A DNA stretch of 64,000 nucleotides from Rhodoferax sp. (GTDB lineage Bacteria > Pseudomonadota > Gammaproteobacteria > Burkholderiales > Burkholderiaceae_C). The stretch lies in contig NZ_JAURYQ010000037.1 in assembly GCF_030653815.1 (NCBI RefSeq), forward strand, positions 1 to 64,000. The letters are read 5' to 3'. A program made the translations under genes and the position numbers. Positions 9,585 through 19,410 of this stretch are shown one piece after another. Below the pieces are notes generated by a model. The model searched no databases, was not told where the DNA came from, and saw nothing but the letters and a program-made list of their open reading frames with translations. Every line of letters begins with the position of its first letter. Position 1 is the first letter of the stretch.

Positions 9585-10325
9585 TTGGAATCCATGCAGA
9601 GTTTTTTACCGCTGTTGGCGGTGTTGGTCGGCTACCTGATCGGGTCGCTGTCGTTTGCCGTTATCGTCAGTCGCGCCATGGGTTTGAGTGACCCGCGCAC
9701 CTTTGGCAGCAAAAACCCGGGCGCCACCAATGTGCTGCGCTCCGGCAGCAAGGCAGCGGCCATCCTGACCTTGTTGCTGGACGCGGCCAAGGGCTGGCTG
9801 CCGGTGGTGCTGGTCAAGTGGTACGGCCCGGCTTACGGTCTGGGCGATGGCACGCTGGCCTTGGTGGGTTTGGCGGCATTTTTGGGCCATGTGTTCCCGG
9901 TGTTCTTCCGGTTTGTGGGTGGCAAGGGTGTGGCCACGGCGCTGGGTGTGCTGCTGGGTTTCAGCGGCTGGCTGGGGTTGGCCACGGCGCTGATCTGGCT
10001 GCTGATGGCGGTGCTGTTTCGCTACTCGTCACTGGCCTCCATCACGGCTGCGCTGCTGGCGCCCGTGGTCTATGTGCTGGGCGACGGCGGGCTCTGGCTC
10101 ATGAGCAAAAGCGTGGCCTTGAGTGTGGCTGTGATGTCGCTGTTCTTGCTTTACCGCCATGCCGAAAACATCAACCGGTTGATCAAAGGGACAGAAACAA
10201 AGCTGGGCAAGAAGGCTGGCGCTGCGCCGGTCGTGCAAACCCATGCCCATGGCCACGCCAAGCATGGTCATCGACATCCGCCGCACGGTGATCAAAAGTC
10301 TCAGACAAAAAACGACCACGCATGA
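9585..10325 (+). CDS. plsY: Glycerol-3-phosphate acyltransferase PlsY
   Basis: Inner-membrane enzyme that moves the acyl group of acyl-phosphate to glycerol 3-phosphate, the first step of phospholipid synthesis. The multi-pass protein carries the three PlsY signatures: GSLSFAVIVSR, FGSKNPGATNVLR and GHVFPVFFRFVGGKGVATALG. The start is probably TTG at 9585, which has AGGAG five bases upstream. ATG at 9594 is 14 bases from it. Unusually, the C-terminus continues past the last membrane segment as a hydrophilic tail of about 45 residues with a His-rich run (HAHGHAKHGHRHPPHG). It overlaps the next gene by 4 bp. Confidence 0.95.
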   Translation: MESMQSFLPLLAVLVGYLIGSLSFAVIVSRAMGLSDPRTFGSKNPGATNVLRSGSKAAAILTLLLDAAKGWLPVVLVKWYGPAYGLGDGTLALVGLAAFLGHVFPVFFRFVGGKGVATALGVLLGFSGWLGLATALIWLLMAVLFRYSSLASITAALLAPVVYVLGDGGLWLMSKSVALSVAVMSLFLLYRHAENINRLIKGTETKLGKKAGAAPVVQTHAHGHAKHGHRHPPHGDQKSQTKNDHA

Positions 10326-11017
10326 AACTCTGCATTCTTGACAACGACTTTCTGGACCCGGCGGTCGCGCCGACCTATGTCGGTTACGGCGCCATGTTCG
10401 AGCGCCTGCTGCGCCAGGCCGGCGCCGACGGCACGTTTGATATCTTCAACACCGTCAAGGGCGAGTACCCGGCTTCTTTCGATCCGTACGATGCCGTGCT
10501 GCTCACGGGCAGCAAGGCCGATTCGTTTTCACAAGAGCCCTGGGTGCTGACACTCAAGGACAAGGTGCAGGCGCTCCTGAAAAGCAGAAAGAAGTTGATC
10601 GGCGTGTGTTTCGGCCACCAGTTGATCGCCTTGTGCCTGGGCGCCAAGGTGGGCCGCGCACCGCAAGGCTGGGGCGCCGGGCGCATGCGCTACCAATGGC
10701 TGGCACCCGAGCTGGCGCCGGGCCGCGAGGAAGTCGCGCTGCTGGCCAGCCACCAGGACCAGGTGTTCGCGCTGCCCAGCGGCACCCGGCTGCTGGCCAC
10801 CAGTGATTTTTGCCCGGTGGCGGCCTTTGGCGTTGACGGGCAGGTGTTTTGCGTGCAGGCGCATCCTGAATTCGTCGAGGACTACAGCGCCTTTTTGCTC
10901 AATAAGCGGCGCACCATGTTTGGCGAGGAGCGCTACCAGGCCTTCACCCAGAGCCTGGCCAAGGGCCACGAAGGTTTGGCTGTCGCACGCATGATGGTGG
11001 CGTTTGTCAACGCCTGA
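10322..11017 (+). CDS. Class I glutamine amidotransferase-like protein
   Basis: A 231-residue stand-alone GATase1 domain. The nucleophile Cys sits in GVCFGHQLIA and the catalytic His in QAHPEF, with a Glu shortly after. Members of this GMP-synthase-like group may act as gamma-glutamyl hydrolases or as amidotransferase subunits, and some are annotated as GuaA-like without a synthase domain. It is translationally coupled to plsY through an ATGA overlap. No partner synthase is nearby, so the acceptor substrate cannot be named. It ends 9 bp from the convergent HD-domain gene. Confidence 0.87.
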   Translation: MKLCILDNDFLDPAVAPTYVGYGAMFERLLRQAGADGTFDIFNTVKGEYPASFDPYDAVLLTGSKADSFSQEPWVLTLKDKVQALLKSRKKLIGVCFGHQLIALCLGAKVGRAPQGWGAGRMRYQWLAPELAPGREEVALLASHQDQVFALPSGTRLLATSDFCPVAAFGVDGQVFCVQAHPEFVEDYSAFLLNKRRTMFGEERYQAFTQSLAKGHEGLAVARMMVAFVNA

Positions 11018-11026
11018 GATGCGGGC

Positions 11027-11983
11027 TTAAACTGCCTGAGCGCCGAGTTGCAGGATCAAATGGTGGTTCAGGTGTTCCTGAACGCGCGACGCGGGCAGGG
11101 CAGCGGCGATGGCGGGATTGCCCGCAACACTCGAATGCAGGCTGGGCGGGCGCATCAGTTGGCCTTTCTCGTTGAGCACAATGGCCACGTCTGGGCGCTT
11201 GGCTTCGCTGCGGCGGCGCATGACCACGCCCACGGTGGCGTTGTCCAGCTGAACGTAGGTGCCAGGCGGGAACAAGCCCACCACGCGCAGCAGCGCCTGG
11301 CCCACCTGGTTGTGTTGTGCGGAAGTGGTCGCCACCAGGCTTTTGGCAGATTCGGTTGCGCTGCGTCCCTCACGCGACTGCCGCGGGCTGATCATGGCGG
11401 CGTAACGGTCCACCACGTTGAGCATGTGCACCAGGCGCTGCGGCGCTGCCAGGCGCATCACGTCGTCACTCAAGCTGGTTTCCTGGTGGTGTTGCTGCAC
11501 GGTTTGCAGCCAAAGCGCGTCGGTGATGCCCAAAGTGCGCAACAGTTCGGCGCTACGCGCTTCATGTGCGCGCACGGCTGCTTCCTGCTCTGGTGTCAGA
11601 CGCCCGCGCTGGTTGGCCAGCTGGTCTTGCAAGCCAGTCATGGCAAGGTTCATGGTCAGGGCCGCATGAACCAGGCTGTCGCGTTCGGTCTGTGGTAACT
11701 CAATTTCTTGGGCCAGCAGATGACACAAGACAGCACAGACCAGGGCGTGGGAGGCGCTGTAGCCCACAGGCGAGTGGCTGGCCAGTTGAAACAACAGGTA
11801 CAGTGCCACGTCGGTGTCGTACTGGATCAGGTTCTGCATCCAGCGGTCGTATTGTTCAATGCGCGTCGCAAACTGCTGCACGCTGTGCGGGTGGCTCAGG
11901 ACGATGCCCAGGCCCGCTTCCAGGTCGGACCAGAGGCCCAGCAGGTCCTCGTATTCGTCCTCGGACTTCAGGATGAAGCTCAT
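11027..11983 (-). CDS. HD-domain protein, degenerate HD-GYP-like
   Basis: A 318-residue soluble protein. Its middle resembles an HD-GYP phosphodiesterase: SASHALVCAVLCHLL, HAALTMNLAM (where the HD dyad would be, but with Ala), a RAHEARSAELLRTLG helix, HHQE (for HHE) and VVDRYAAMISPRQSREG (for the D-x-Y-D-A-M segment). The GYP motif and the paired Asp are missing, so cyclic-di-GMP hydrolysis is doubtful. A C-terminal domain near 230-290 (GTYVQLDNATVGVVM) resembles the small beta domain that follows many HD-GYP domains. It is 36 bp downstream of yajQ on the same strand. A role in cyclic-di-GMP sensing is inferred from this context only. Confidence 0.75.
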   Translation of the reverse strand: MSFILKSEDEYEDLLGLWSDLEAGLGIVLSHPHSVQQFATRIEQYDRWMQNLIQYDTDVALYLLFQLASHSPVGYSASHALVCAVLCHLLAQEIELPQTERDSLVHAALTMNLAMTGLQDQLANQRGRLTPEQEAAVRAHEARSAELLRTLGITDALWLQTVQQHHQETSLSDDVMRLAAPQRLVHMLNVVDRYAAMISPRQSREGRSATESAKSLVATTSAQHNQVGQALLRVVGLFPPGTYVQLDNATVGVVMRRRSEAKRPDVAIVLNEKGQLMRPPSLHSSVAGNPAIAAALPASRVQEHLNHHLILQLGAQAV

Positions 11984-12019
11984 GGCGTGGTGCGTGTCCA
12001 GGACCGCTGAGGCGTTTGC

Positions 12020-12505
12020 TTAATCGCGAAAGTTGTCAAAACTCAGCGGAATGTCGGTGATTTCCTTGCGCATCAGCGCCATCGCGGCCTGCAGGTCGTC
12101 ACGCTTGGTGCCACTCACGCGCAGCTTGCCGTCCTGGATGGCGGCCTGCACCTTGATCTTGCTGTCCTTGATGATGCGCTGGATCTTTTTGCCGAGTTCG
12201 GTCTCGATGCCGTCACGCACCTTGATGACCTGCTTGACCTTGTCGCCGCCCATTTTTTGCACGTCGCCCTTGTCCAGAAAACGCACATCGACATTGCGCT
12301 TGGTGAGTTTGTTGCGCAGGATGTCCTCGATCTGGCTGAGCTGAAAATCAGCGTCGCCGATCAGCGTGATCTCCTTGTCCTTGAGCTCGATGGCAGCGGG
12401 TGTGCCCTTGAAGTCAAAGCGGGTGGTGATTTCCTTGACTGTATTTTCAATGGCATGTTTCACATCGACCATGCTGGCTTCGCAAACGGTATCAAAAGAG
12501 GGCAT
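12020..12505 (-). CDS. yajQ: YajQ-family cyclic-di-GMP-binding protein
   Basis: A 161-residue protein with the hallmark start [18 protein letters not shown] and end PLSFDNFRD of YajQ. The family has two ferredoxin-like domains and binds nucleotides. Relatives in Xanthomonas and Pseudomonas bind cyclic di-GMP and act with a LysR regulator on virulence genes. Length matches E. coli YajQ (163). It is divergent from murB with a 15-bp gap and is followed on the same strand by the degenerate HD-GYP-like gene, so the pair may form a small signalling unit. Confidence 0.95.
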   Translation of the reverse strand: MPSFDTVCEASMVDVKHAIENTVKEITTRFDFKGTPAAIELKDKEITLIGDADFQLSQIEDILRNKLTKRNVDVRFLDKGDVQKMGGDKVKQVIKVRDGIETELGKKIQRIIKDSKIKVQAAIQDGKLRVSGTKRDDLQAAMALMRKEITDIPLSFDNFRD

Positions 12506-12520
12506 AAGGGTTCTCGCTAA

Positions 12521-13612
12521 ATGTTCGACAATCCCGCCATGTTAGTCCAGAAAAACGTATCCCTTCAGCCCTTCAATACCTTTCACATTGTTGCCAAGGC
12601 CCATGCGCTGGTGCGTATCAGCAGCGAATCCGACGTGCAGGCGGTCCTGACCGACCCCACCTGGGCCGGGAGCCCGAAGTTTGTACTGGGTGGCGGCAGC
12701 AACATTGTGCTGACCGGCGATGTCAAGTCCCTGGTGCTGAAAGTCGAGGTGATGGGCCGGCGGCTGGTGCAGGAAACCGCCAGAGCTTTCATTGTGGAAG
12801 CCGGTGCCGGTGAAAACTGGCACGACTTTGTCAGCTGGACGCTCGAAGCTGGCTACCCCGGGCTGGAAAATATGGCTTTGATTCCGGGCACGGTGGGCGC
12901 CTCGCCGGTGCAGAACATCGGTGCTTACGGGGTCGAGCTGCAAGACCGCTTTGATTCACTGGACGCCATCGACCTGCAGACCGGCCAACTTTTTACCCTG
13001 AATGCGGCGCAATGCGCGTTTGGTTACCGCGACTCGGTGTTCAAACACGCCAGCGCGTCAGATGCCGATGCGGGTCACCAGGCCGTGGGCCTGAAAGACC
13101 GGGCGTTGATTTTGCGGGTGCGTTTTGCCCTGCCCAAACCCTGGAAGCCGGTGCTGGGTTATGCCGACATCGACAAAAAGATGGTTGAGCAGGCCGTCAG
13201 CAATCCGACCGCGCAGCAACTTTACGACTGGGTGTGTGCCATTCGGCGCGCCAAGCTGCCCGACCCGGATGTGATCGGCAACGCCGGCAGTTTTTTCAAA
13301 AACCCCACGGTCACGCCTGAACAGTGTGCCGATATCATCGCCCGTGAGCCCAAACTGGTGCATTACGTGCTGGCCGATGGCTCGGTCAAGCTGGCCGCAG
13401 GCTGGCTCATTGATGCCTGTGGCTGGCGCGGCAAGTCGGTGGGGCAGGCGGGGGTCTATGAAAAACAGGCACTGGTGCTGGTCAACCGCGGCACCGGTGT
13501 GGACGGCTCGGGCACCACTGGCGGCGAGGTCATGACCTTGGCCCGGGCGATCCAGACCAGCGTATACGAACGTTTTGGCATCCGGCTGGAAACCGAGCCG
13601 GTCATTATTTAA
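12521..13612 (+). CDS. murB: UDP-N-acetylenolpyruvoylglucosamine reductase
   Basis: Flavoenzyme reducing UDP-GlcNAc-enolpyruvate to UDP-MurNAc with NADPH in peptidoglycan precursor synthesis (cytoplasm). The FAD-binding LGGGSN is at 56-61, [19 protein letters not shown] at 121-139, the Tyr-Arg pair at 169-170, and the catalytic Ser257 in GSFFKNP. This is the type I form with the Tyr loop, and the length of 363 is slightly above E. coli (342). ATG 12521 has AAGGG ten bases upstream. ATG 12539 ([10 protein letters not shown]) fits the family N-terminus equally well but has no ribosome site. Confidence 0.96.
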   Translation: MFDNPAMLVQKNVSLQPFNTFHIVAKAHALVRISSESDVQAVLTDPTWAGSPKFVLGGGSNIVLTGDVKSLVLKVEVMGRRLVQETARAFIVEAGAGENWHDFVSWTLEAGYPGLENMALIPGTVGASPVQNIGAYGVELQDRFDSLDAIDLQTGQLFTLNAAQCAFGYRDSVFKHASASDADAGHQAVGLKDRALILRVRFALPKPWKPVLGYADIDKKMVEQAVSNPTAQQLYDWVCAIRRAKLPDPDVIGNAGSFFKNPTVTPEQCADIIAREPKLVHYVLADGSVKLAAGWLIDACGWRGKSVGQAGVYEKQALVLVNRGTGVDGSGTTGGEVMTLARAIQTSVYERFGIRLETEPVII

Positions 13613-13616
13613 ACCC

Positions 13617-13640
13617 GGGACCGCGACGCGTCCCATTTTT
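13617..13640 (+). terminator. Possible intrinsic terminator after murB
   Basis: GGGAC and GTCCC form a 5-bp stem around an 8-base loop, followed by ATTTTT. It lies between the murB stop and the next start. The short stem makes it a weak terminator at best. Confidence 0.45.
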
Positions 13641-13656
13641 AGCGCATCATCACGAC

Positions 13657-14619
13657 ATGAAAAAAATATTTGTTTTAGGCAGTACCGGCTTCGTTGGCAC
13701 CCATGTGTGTGAAAAACTGGTGCGCGAGGGCTGGCAGGTCACGGTCGCCACGCGGCGCCGCTCCAACGCCGATGTGGTGATGCATTTGCCTGGCCTCACC
13801 GTGCAAGAGCTCGACGTGCATGATGAAGCGGCCTTGACGCGCGCTGTCGCCGGGCATGACGCGTTGGTGAACCTGGTGGCCATTCTGCATGGCACGCAGG
13901 CGGCGTTTGAGCATGTGCATGTGGCCTTGCCGCAAAAAATTGCCCATGCCTGCCTGGCCAATCGCGTTGCCCAGGTGGTGCACATCAGTGCCCTCGGGGC
14001 CGATTCACTGCAACCCACGCTGGCACCTTCCATGTACCTGCGGTCCAAGGGTGAGGGCGAGGCCGTGCTGGTGCAAGCGGCCATGGGTGGCAGTGCTGGT
14101 GACACAGCGCAGGCCGGATTCGATCTGAGCATCCTGCGCCCGAGCGTCATCTTTGGCGCCGAAGATAAATTCTTGAATATGTTTGCCAAGCTGCAAAAAA
14201 TGCTGCCAGTGGTGCCGCTGGCGGGCGCTGATGCCAAATTCCAGCCGGTGTGGGTGCAAGACGTTGCCACCGCCGTGGTGCGCTGCCTTAGCGGTGCCAG
14301 CGCTGCGCCGTCGCCGCGGGTGATCGAGGCCTTTGGCCCGGAAATCCTGACGCTGAAACAATTGGTGCAAATCTCGGCGCAGCTCAGTGGCTCGGGCGGT
14401 GGCATGGGTCGCCTGGTGATTCCGCTGCCGGGCTGGGCCGCGCGGCTGCAGGCTACCGTGATGGGCATGGCCCCGGGCGAGCCCATGATGAGTCTGGACA
14501 ACCTGGACTCGATGAAGGTCGACAACATCGCCACGGGCAAGCAGCCCGGGCTCGAATCCCTGGGCATCAAGGCAGCGGCCCTGCGGCCGATTGCCAAGCA
14601 GTACCTGGGTAAGCGCTGA
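13657..14619 (+). CDS. NDUFA9-like NAD(P)-binding atypical SDR
   Basis: A 320-residue atypical short-chain dehydrogenase. It starts with the glycine-rich nucleotide motif KKIFVLGSTGFVGTHV (residues 2-17), followed by the basic segment ATRRRSNAD expected for cofactor selectivity. Later come VHISALGADS and the segment YLRSKGEGEAVL, where the YxxxK of active SDRs is replaced by YLRSK. It resembles the complex I assembly or accessory subunit NDUFA9 group and is not a proven enzyme. Complex I genes are encoded at the far end of this window, not next to it. Confidence 0.85.
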   Translation: MKKIFVLGSTGFVGTHVCEKLVREGWQVTVATRRRSNADVVMHLPGLTVQELDVHDEAALTRAVAGHDALVNLVAILHGTQAAFEHVHVALPQKIAHACLANRVAQVVHISALGADSLQPTLAPSMYLRSKGEGEAVLVQAAMGGSAGDTAQAGFDLSILRPSVIFGAEDKFLNMFAKLQKMLPVVPLAGADAKFQPVWVQDVATAVVRCLSGASAAPSPRVIEAFGPEILTLKQLVQISAQLSGSGGGMGRLVIPLPGWAARLQATVMGMAPGEPMMSLDNLDSMKVDNIATGKQPGLESLGIKAAALRPIAKQYLGKR

Positions 14620-14630
14620 TCCTGGACCTT

Positions 14631-14675
14631 GTGGGGTCGACTTCAGTCGACCTGGCAGACTGAAGTCTGCCCCAC
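14631..14675. repeat. Inverted palindromic repeat pair, dispersed element
   Basis: Two 20-base units, GGGGTCGACTTCAGTCGACC and its near inverse ending TCTGCCCC, face each other between GTGGGG and CCCCAC. The whole 45 bases can fold into one long stem or two small hairpins with 4-base loops. A third unit is at 34991-35010. It lies between the convergent NDUFA9-like and argG genes and has no T tract. A further perfect ACAGTTG/CAACTGT palindrome follows directly at 14674-14688. Confidence 0.8.
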
Positions 14676-14688
14676 AGTTGTCAACTGT

Positions 14689-16364
<1,676 letters not shown>

Positions 16365-16411
16365 GGTGAAGGTGCTCTTGAGCGGTGAAAAGGGAGATTT
16401 TAGAGGAGGCT

Positions 16412-16777
16412 CTACAGCGCTGCCCGTGCGGCAAAACCGGCTGCATCAAAGCCCACACTGATTTGGCCATTGGGCCACAGCGCTACCGGGCGCTTGATCA
16501 CGCTGGGCTGGGCCAGCATCAAGGCGGTGGCCGACGCATCATCGACCACGGCGGCGCGGGTGGCCTCGTCAAGCTTGCGCCAGGTCGTGCCCTTGCGGTT
16601 CAGCAGCACAGCCTCGCCCACCTGCGCCAGCCAATTTGGCAGCAACTCGGCGGGCACGCCCTGTTTCTTGAAATCATGAAACTGGTAGGCCACACCATGG
16701 TCGGTGAGCCAGGCGCGCGCTTTTTTGACGCTGTCGCAGTTGGGAATGCCGTAAACAATGAGAATGGAGGTTTTCAT
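16412..16777 (-). CDS. ArsC/Spx-family reductase
   Basis: A 121-residue thioredoxin-fold protein starting MKTSILIVYGIPNCDSVKKARAW, with Cys14 in the NCDS motif and an Arg-Pro (KRPVALW) near 95-101, as in YffB and ArsC-like proteins. It has a single active-site Cys (no CxxC), so it resembles the glutathione-dependent YffB or Spx group more than a proven arsenate reductase. ATG 16777 is chosen: a much longer open frame extends upstream antisense to folC, but only the last 121 codons look like protein. A GGAGG lies just before the start. Confidence 0.9.
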   Translation of the reverse strand: MKTSILIVYGIPNCDSVKKARAWLTDHGVAYQFHDFKKQGVPAELLPNWLAQVGEAVLLNRKGTTWRKLDEATRAAVVDDASATALMLAQPSVIKRPVALWPNGQISVGFDAAGFAARAAL

Positions 16778-16858
16778 GGCCTCCATCATGCCATTAGCGG
16801 GGAATAAGGCCCGGGCGGCAAGGGTGTGCACGCCGTCTGGTGGACAATTCGGGGCTGT

Positions 16859-18175
16859 ATGAAACCAACGCCTCAAACCCTCAACGACTGGCTCGCCCAT
16901 TGCGAGCAACTTCATCCCACCACCATCGACATGGGCCTGGAGCGTGTGCATGCCGTGGCCCGGCGCATGGGCATTGGTTTTACTTGCCCGGTGATCACCG
17001 TGGCCGGCACCAATGGCAAGGGCTCGACCTGTGCCATGCTGGAATCCATTTTGTTGCAGGCGGGTTACCGCACCGGGGTCTATACCTCGCCGCATCTGGT
17101 GCATTTTGAGGAGCGGTTGCGTTTGAACGGTGAACCGGTCAAGGCGTCCGAGCTGGCGGCGGCGCTGGCCCGGGTGGAAAGCGCCCGGGTGCAGGGGGAT
17201 GATGCGGTCTCCCTCACTTATTTTGAATTCACCACGCTGGCCATTCTGGACGTGCTGCGGCACAGCCGCCTGGACGTCGTGGTGCTTGAAGTCGGCCTGG
17301 GTGGCCGGCTGGATGCGGTCAATATCATCGAACCTGACTGCGCCATCATCACCAGCATCGACCTCGATCACACCGCGCTGCTGGGTGAGACCCGCGACGC
17401 CATCGGCTTTGAGAAGGCTGGCATCATGCGCACCGGCAAGCCGGTGGTGGTGAGCGACCCCATGCCACCGCAAAGCGTGCTGGACCGGGCGCTGGAGGTG
17501 GGCGCCGACCTGTGGCGCGTGGGGGTGGACTTCAACGTGACCGGCGACAAGCAGCAATGGGCCTGGGCCGGGCGCGGCAGGCGCTACAGCGGCATGGCTT
17601 ACCCGGCGCTGCTTGGCGCCAACCAGCTGGTCAACGCGGCAGGCGTGCTGGCGGCGCTGAATGCCTTGCGCGATTGCCTGCCCATCACGGCACAGGCGGT
17701 GCGCAACGGCTTTGCCTTTGTCGACTTGCCGGGGCGCTTTCAAATTGTGCCGGGTCAGCCCAACCTGGTGCTGGATGTGGCGCACAACCCGCATGCGGCG
17801 GCGGCACTGGCGGCCAACCTGGATGCCATGGGCTTTTTCCCGACCACCCACGCGGTGTTTGGCGCCATGGCCGACAAGGACATTGCCGCCGTGCTGGCAC
17901 GGCTCAATCCGCTGGTCGACAAGTGGTACTTCACCAATTTGCCGACCGAACGGGCAGCCCGCGCCACTGACTTGATGGCCCAATGGCAGGCTGCAAACCA
18001 GCGCAAGGACTGTACTGCCGAGGTCTATGTCGACCCCGAGTCGGCGCTGCAGGCGGCCCTCTCGCAGGCGGACCCCGCTGATAGAATCGTCGTTTTCGGA
18101 TCGTTCCTGACGGTGGGCGGCGTGCTGAAAGATGGCGTGCCCCGATTGCAGGCCAAGCATTTGCCGCATTCCTGA
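16859..18175 (+). CDS. folC: Bifunctional dihydrofolate/folylpolyglutamate synthase
   Basis: ATP-dependent ligase that adds glutamate to dihydropteroate and to reduced folates. Start ATG 16859 (MKPTPQTLNDWL) gives 438 residues. The Mur-ligase-type P-loop VAGTNGKGSTCAML is near 45-58, and the catalytic segments LDVVVLEVGLGGRLDAVN and DLDHTALLG follow. It heads a plus-strand cluster with a SPOR protein, cvpA and purF, an order also known from E. coli (folC-dedD-cvpA-purF). Confidence 0.96.
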   Translation: MKPTPQTLNDWLAHCEQLHPTTIDMGLERVHAVARRMGIGFTCPVITVAGTNGKGSTCAMLESILLQAGYRTGVYTSPHLVHFEERLRLNGEPVKASELAAALARVESARVQGDDAVSLTYFEFTTLAILDVLRHSRLDVVVLEVGLGGRLDAVNIIEPDCAIITSIDLDHTALLGETRDAIGFEKAGIMRTGKPVVVSDPMPPQSVLDRALEVGADLWRVGVDFNVTGDKQQWAWAGRGRRYSGMAYPALLGANQLVNAAGVLAALNALRDCLPITAQAVRNGFAFVDLPGRFQIVPGQPNLVLDVAHNPHAAAALAANLDAMGFFPTTHAVFGAMADKDIAAVLARLNPLVDKWYFTNLPTERAARATDLMAQWQAANQRKDCTAEVYVDPESALQAALSQADPADRIVVFGSFLTVGGVLKDGVPRLQAKHLPHS

Positions 18176-18194
18176 TTCACTCAAACTCATCTGC

Positions 18195-18878
18195 ATGGAC
18201 TTTTTCAAGTTTCGCAAAAAAGGCGATCCCTCCCCCAGCGCGTCGGTTCAGCCTGAAAGTGTGGAGCGCATGCGCCAACGCGCCCGCCATCGCCTGGTGG
18301 GCGCGACCGTGCTGGTGCTGGTTGGCGTGATTGGTTTTCCCTTGCTGTTCGACAAGCAGCCACGCCCCATTGCGGTGGACACACCGATCGATATTCCCGA
18401 CAAAAGCAAGGTGTCCCCCCTGGCCTTGCCGGCATCGCCAGCCTCCAGCATCGCGCCGCTTGCACCTGCGCCTGCTGCGGCTGCGGCGTCGGCACCGCAG
18501 TCGGTGGTGATCACCGAGAGCGCCGAGCCCGCCAAGGCTGTCAAGCCGGAAGCCAGCGTGGTGAGCCCGCCGGTGGCGGTCAAGGCAACCGAGGCCGACA
18601 AGGTGCAGGCCTTGCTGGATGGCAAGGCGGCGCAAGAACCCGCTGCGGCTGGCCGTTTTGTGGTGCAAGTGGGTGCTTTTGCCGACCCGGCGCGGGCCCG
18701 TGAAGTGCGCCTGAAACTGGAGCGTGCCGGCCTCAAAACCTACACCCATGTGGCAGAAACCAAGGAGGGTCCGCGAACCCGGGTGCGCGTCGGTCCTTTC
18801 GCCAGCAAGGCAGAGGCAGAAAAGACCGCCGAAAGAATCAAAAAGCTGAACCTGCCCGCAGGCATATTGACGCTGTGA
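18195..18878 (+). CDS. dedD: SPOR-domain membrane protein, DedD/FtsN-like
   Basis: A 227-residue bitopic protein. A short basic cytoplasmic start (MDFFKFRKKGDP) leads to one membrane segment near 35-53 (LVGATVLVLVGVIGFPLLF), an Ala/Pro/Val-rich periplasmic linker and a C-terminal SPOR domain (about 150-225: GRFVVQVGAFADPARAREV to VRVGPFASKAEAEKTAERI). SPOR domains bind denuded peptidoglycan at the division septum. Position between folC and cvpA matches DedD in E. coli. Confidence 0.92.
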   Translation: MDFFKFRKKGDPSPSASVQPESVERMRQRARHRLVGATVLVLVGVIGFPLLFDKQPRPIAVDTPIDIPDKSKVSPLALPASPASSIAPLAPAPAAAAASAPQSVVITESAEPAKAVKPEASVVSPPVAVKATEADKVQALLDGKAAQEPAAAGRFVVQVGAFADPARAREVRLKLERAGLKTYTHVAETKEGPRTRVRVGPFASKAEAEKTAERIKKLNLPAGILTL

Positions 18879-18894
18879 CGCGTGCTTGCTGACC

Positions 18895-19383
18895 ATGCCT
18901 GTGCTGGATTGGGTTTTTGCCGCGGTATTGCTGTTGTCGGTGTTGTTGGGCGCCTGGCGCGGCTTGGTGTTCGAGGTCTTGTCGGTGCTGAGCTGGATCG
19001 CCGCCTTTGTGCTGGCGCAGTGGCTGGCACTGGACGTGGCACACTATTTGCCGATGAGCGGCGCCAGTGACATGGTGCGCTACGCTGCCGGTTTCCTGCT
19101 GGTCTTCATTGCCACGGTCATGTTTGGCGGTCTGGTGGCCGCACTGCTGAAAAAGCTGATGGCGAGTGTTGGTTTGCGGCCGGTGGACCGCGTGCTGGGG
19201 GCTATTTTTGGCGCTGCACGAGGTGTTTTGCTGTTGCTGCTGGCCACCTTGCTGGCTGCCATGACGCCCTTCAAAGCCAGCTCAGCCTGGCAGGAGTCCA
19301 GTGGCGTGGCGCTGTCCCTGGCGGTGTGGCACAGTCTGCAGCCCAGTTTGCCGCGTGATCTGGTGAAGTATTTGCCTGCTTGA
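18895..19383 (+). CDS. cvpA: CvpA-family membrane protein
   Basis: A 162-residue polytopic inner-membrane protein with about four hydrophobic segments (DWVFAAVLLLSVLLGAWRG, LSWIAAFVLAQWLAL, YAAGFLLVFIATVMFGG, ARGVLLLLLATLLAAM). The GAWRG start and the RPVDRVLGAIFGAARG block are typical of CvpA, named for its role in colicin V production in E. coli. Its molecular function is unknown. ATG 18895 is preferred to the TTG at 18886. The place directly upstream of purF is conserved. Confidence 0.92.
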   Translation: MPVLDWVFAAVLLLSVLLGAWRGLVFEVLSVLSWIAAFVLAQWLALDVAHYLPMSGASDMVRYAAGFLLVFIATVMFGGLVAALLKKLMASVGLRPVDRVLGAIFGAARGVLLLLLATLLAAMTPFKASSAWQESSGVALSLAVWHSLQPSLPRDLVKYLPA

Positions 19384-19410
19384 ACAAGTCGTTGAAAAGA
19401 TTGGAAAACT

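Noticed and set aside
14631..14675. Intrinsic terminator
   Set aside because: The stem is long but no T tract follows on either strand, and the unit recurs elsewhere as a repeat.
16778..18217. Minus-strand open frame of over 450 codons upstream of the ArsC-like gene
   Set aside because: It is antisense to folC, has no family motifs and simply extends the real 121-codon gene in frame. GC-rich codon use keeps the opposite frame open.
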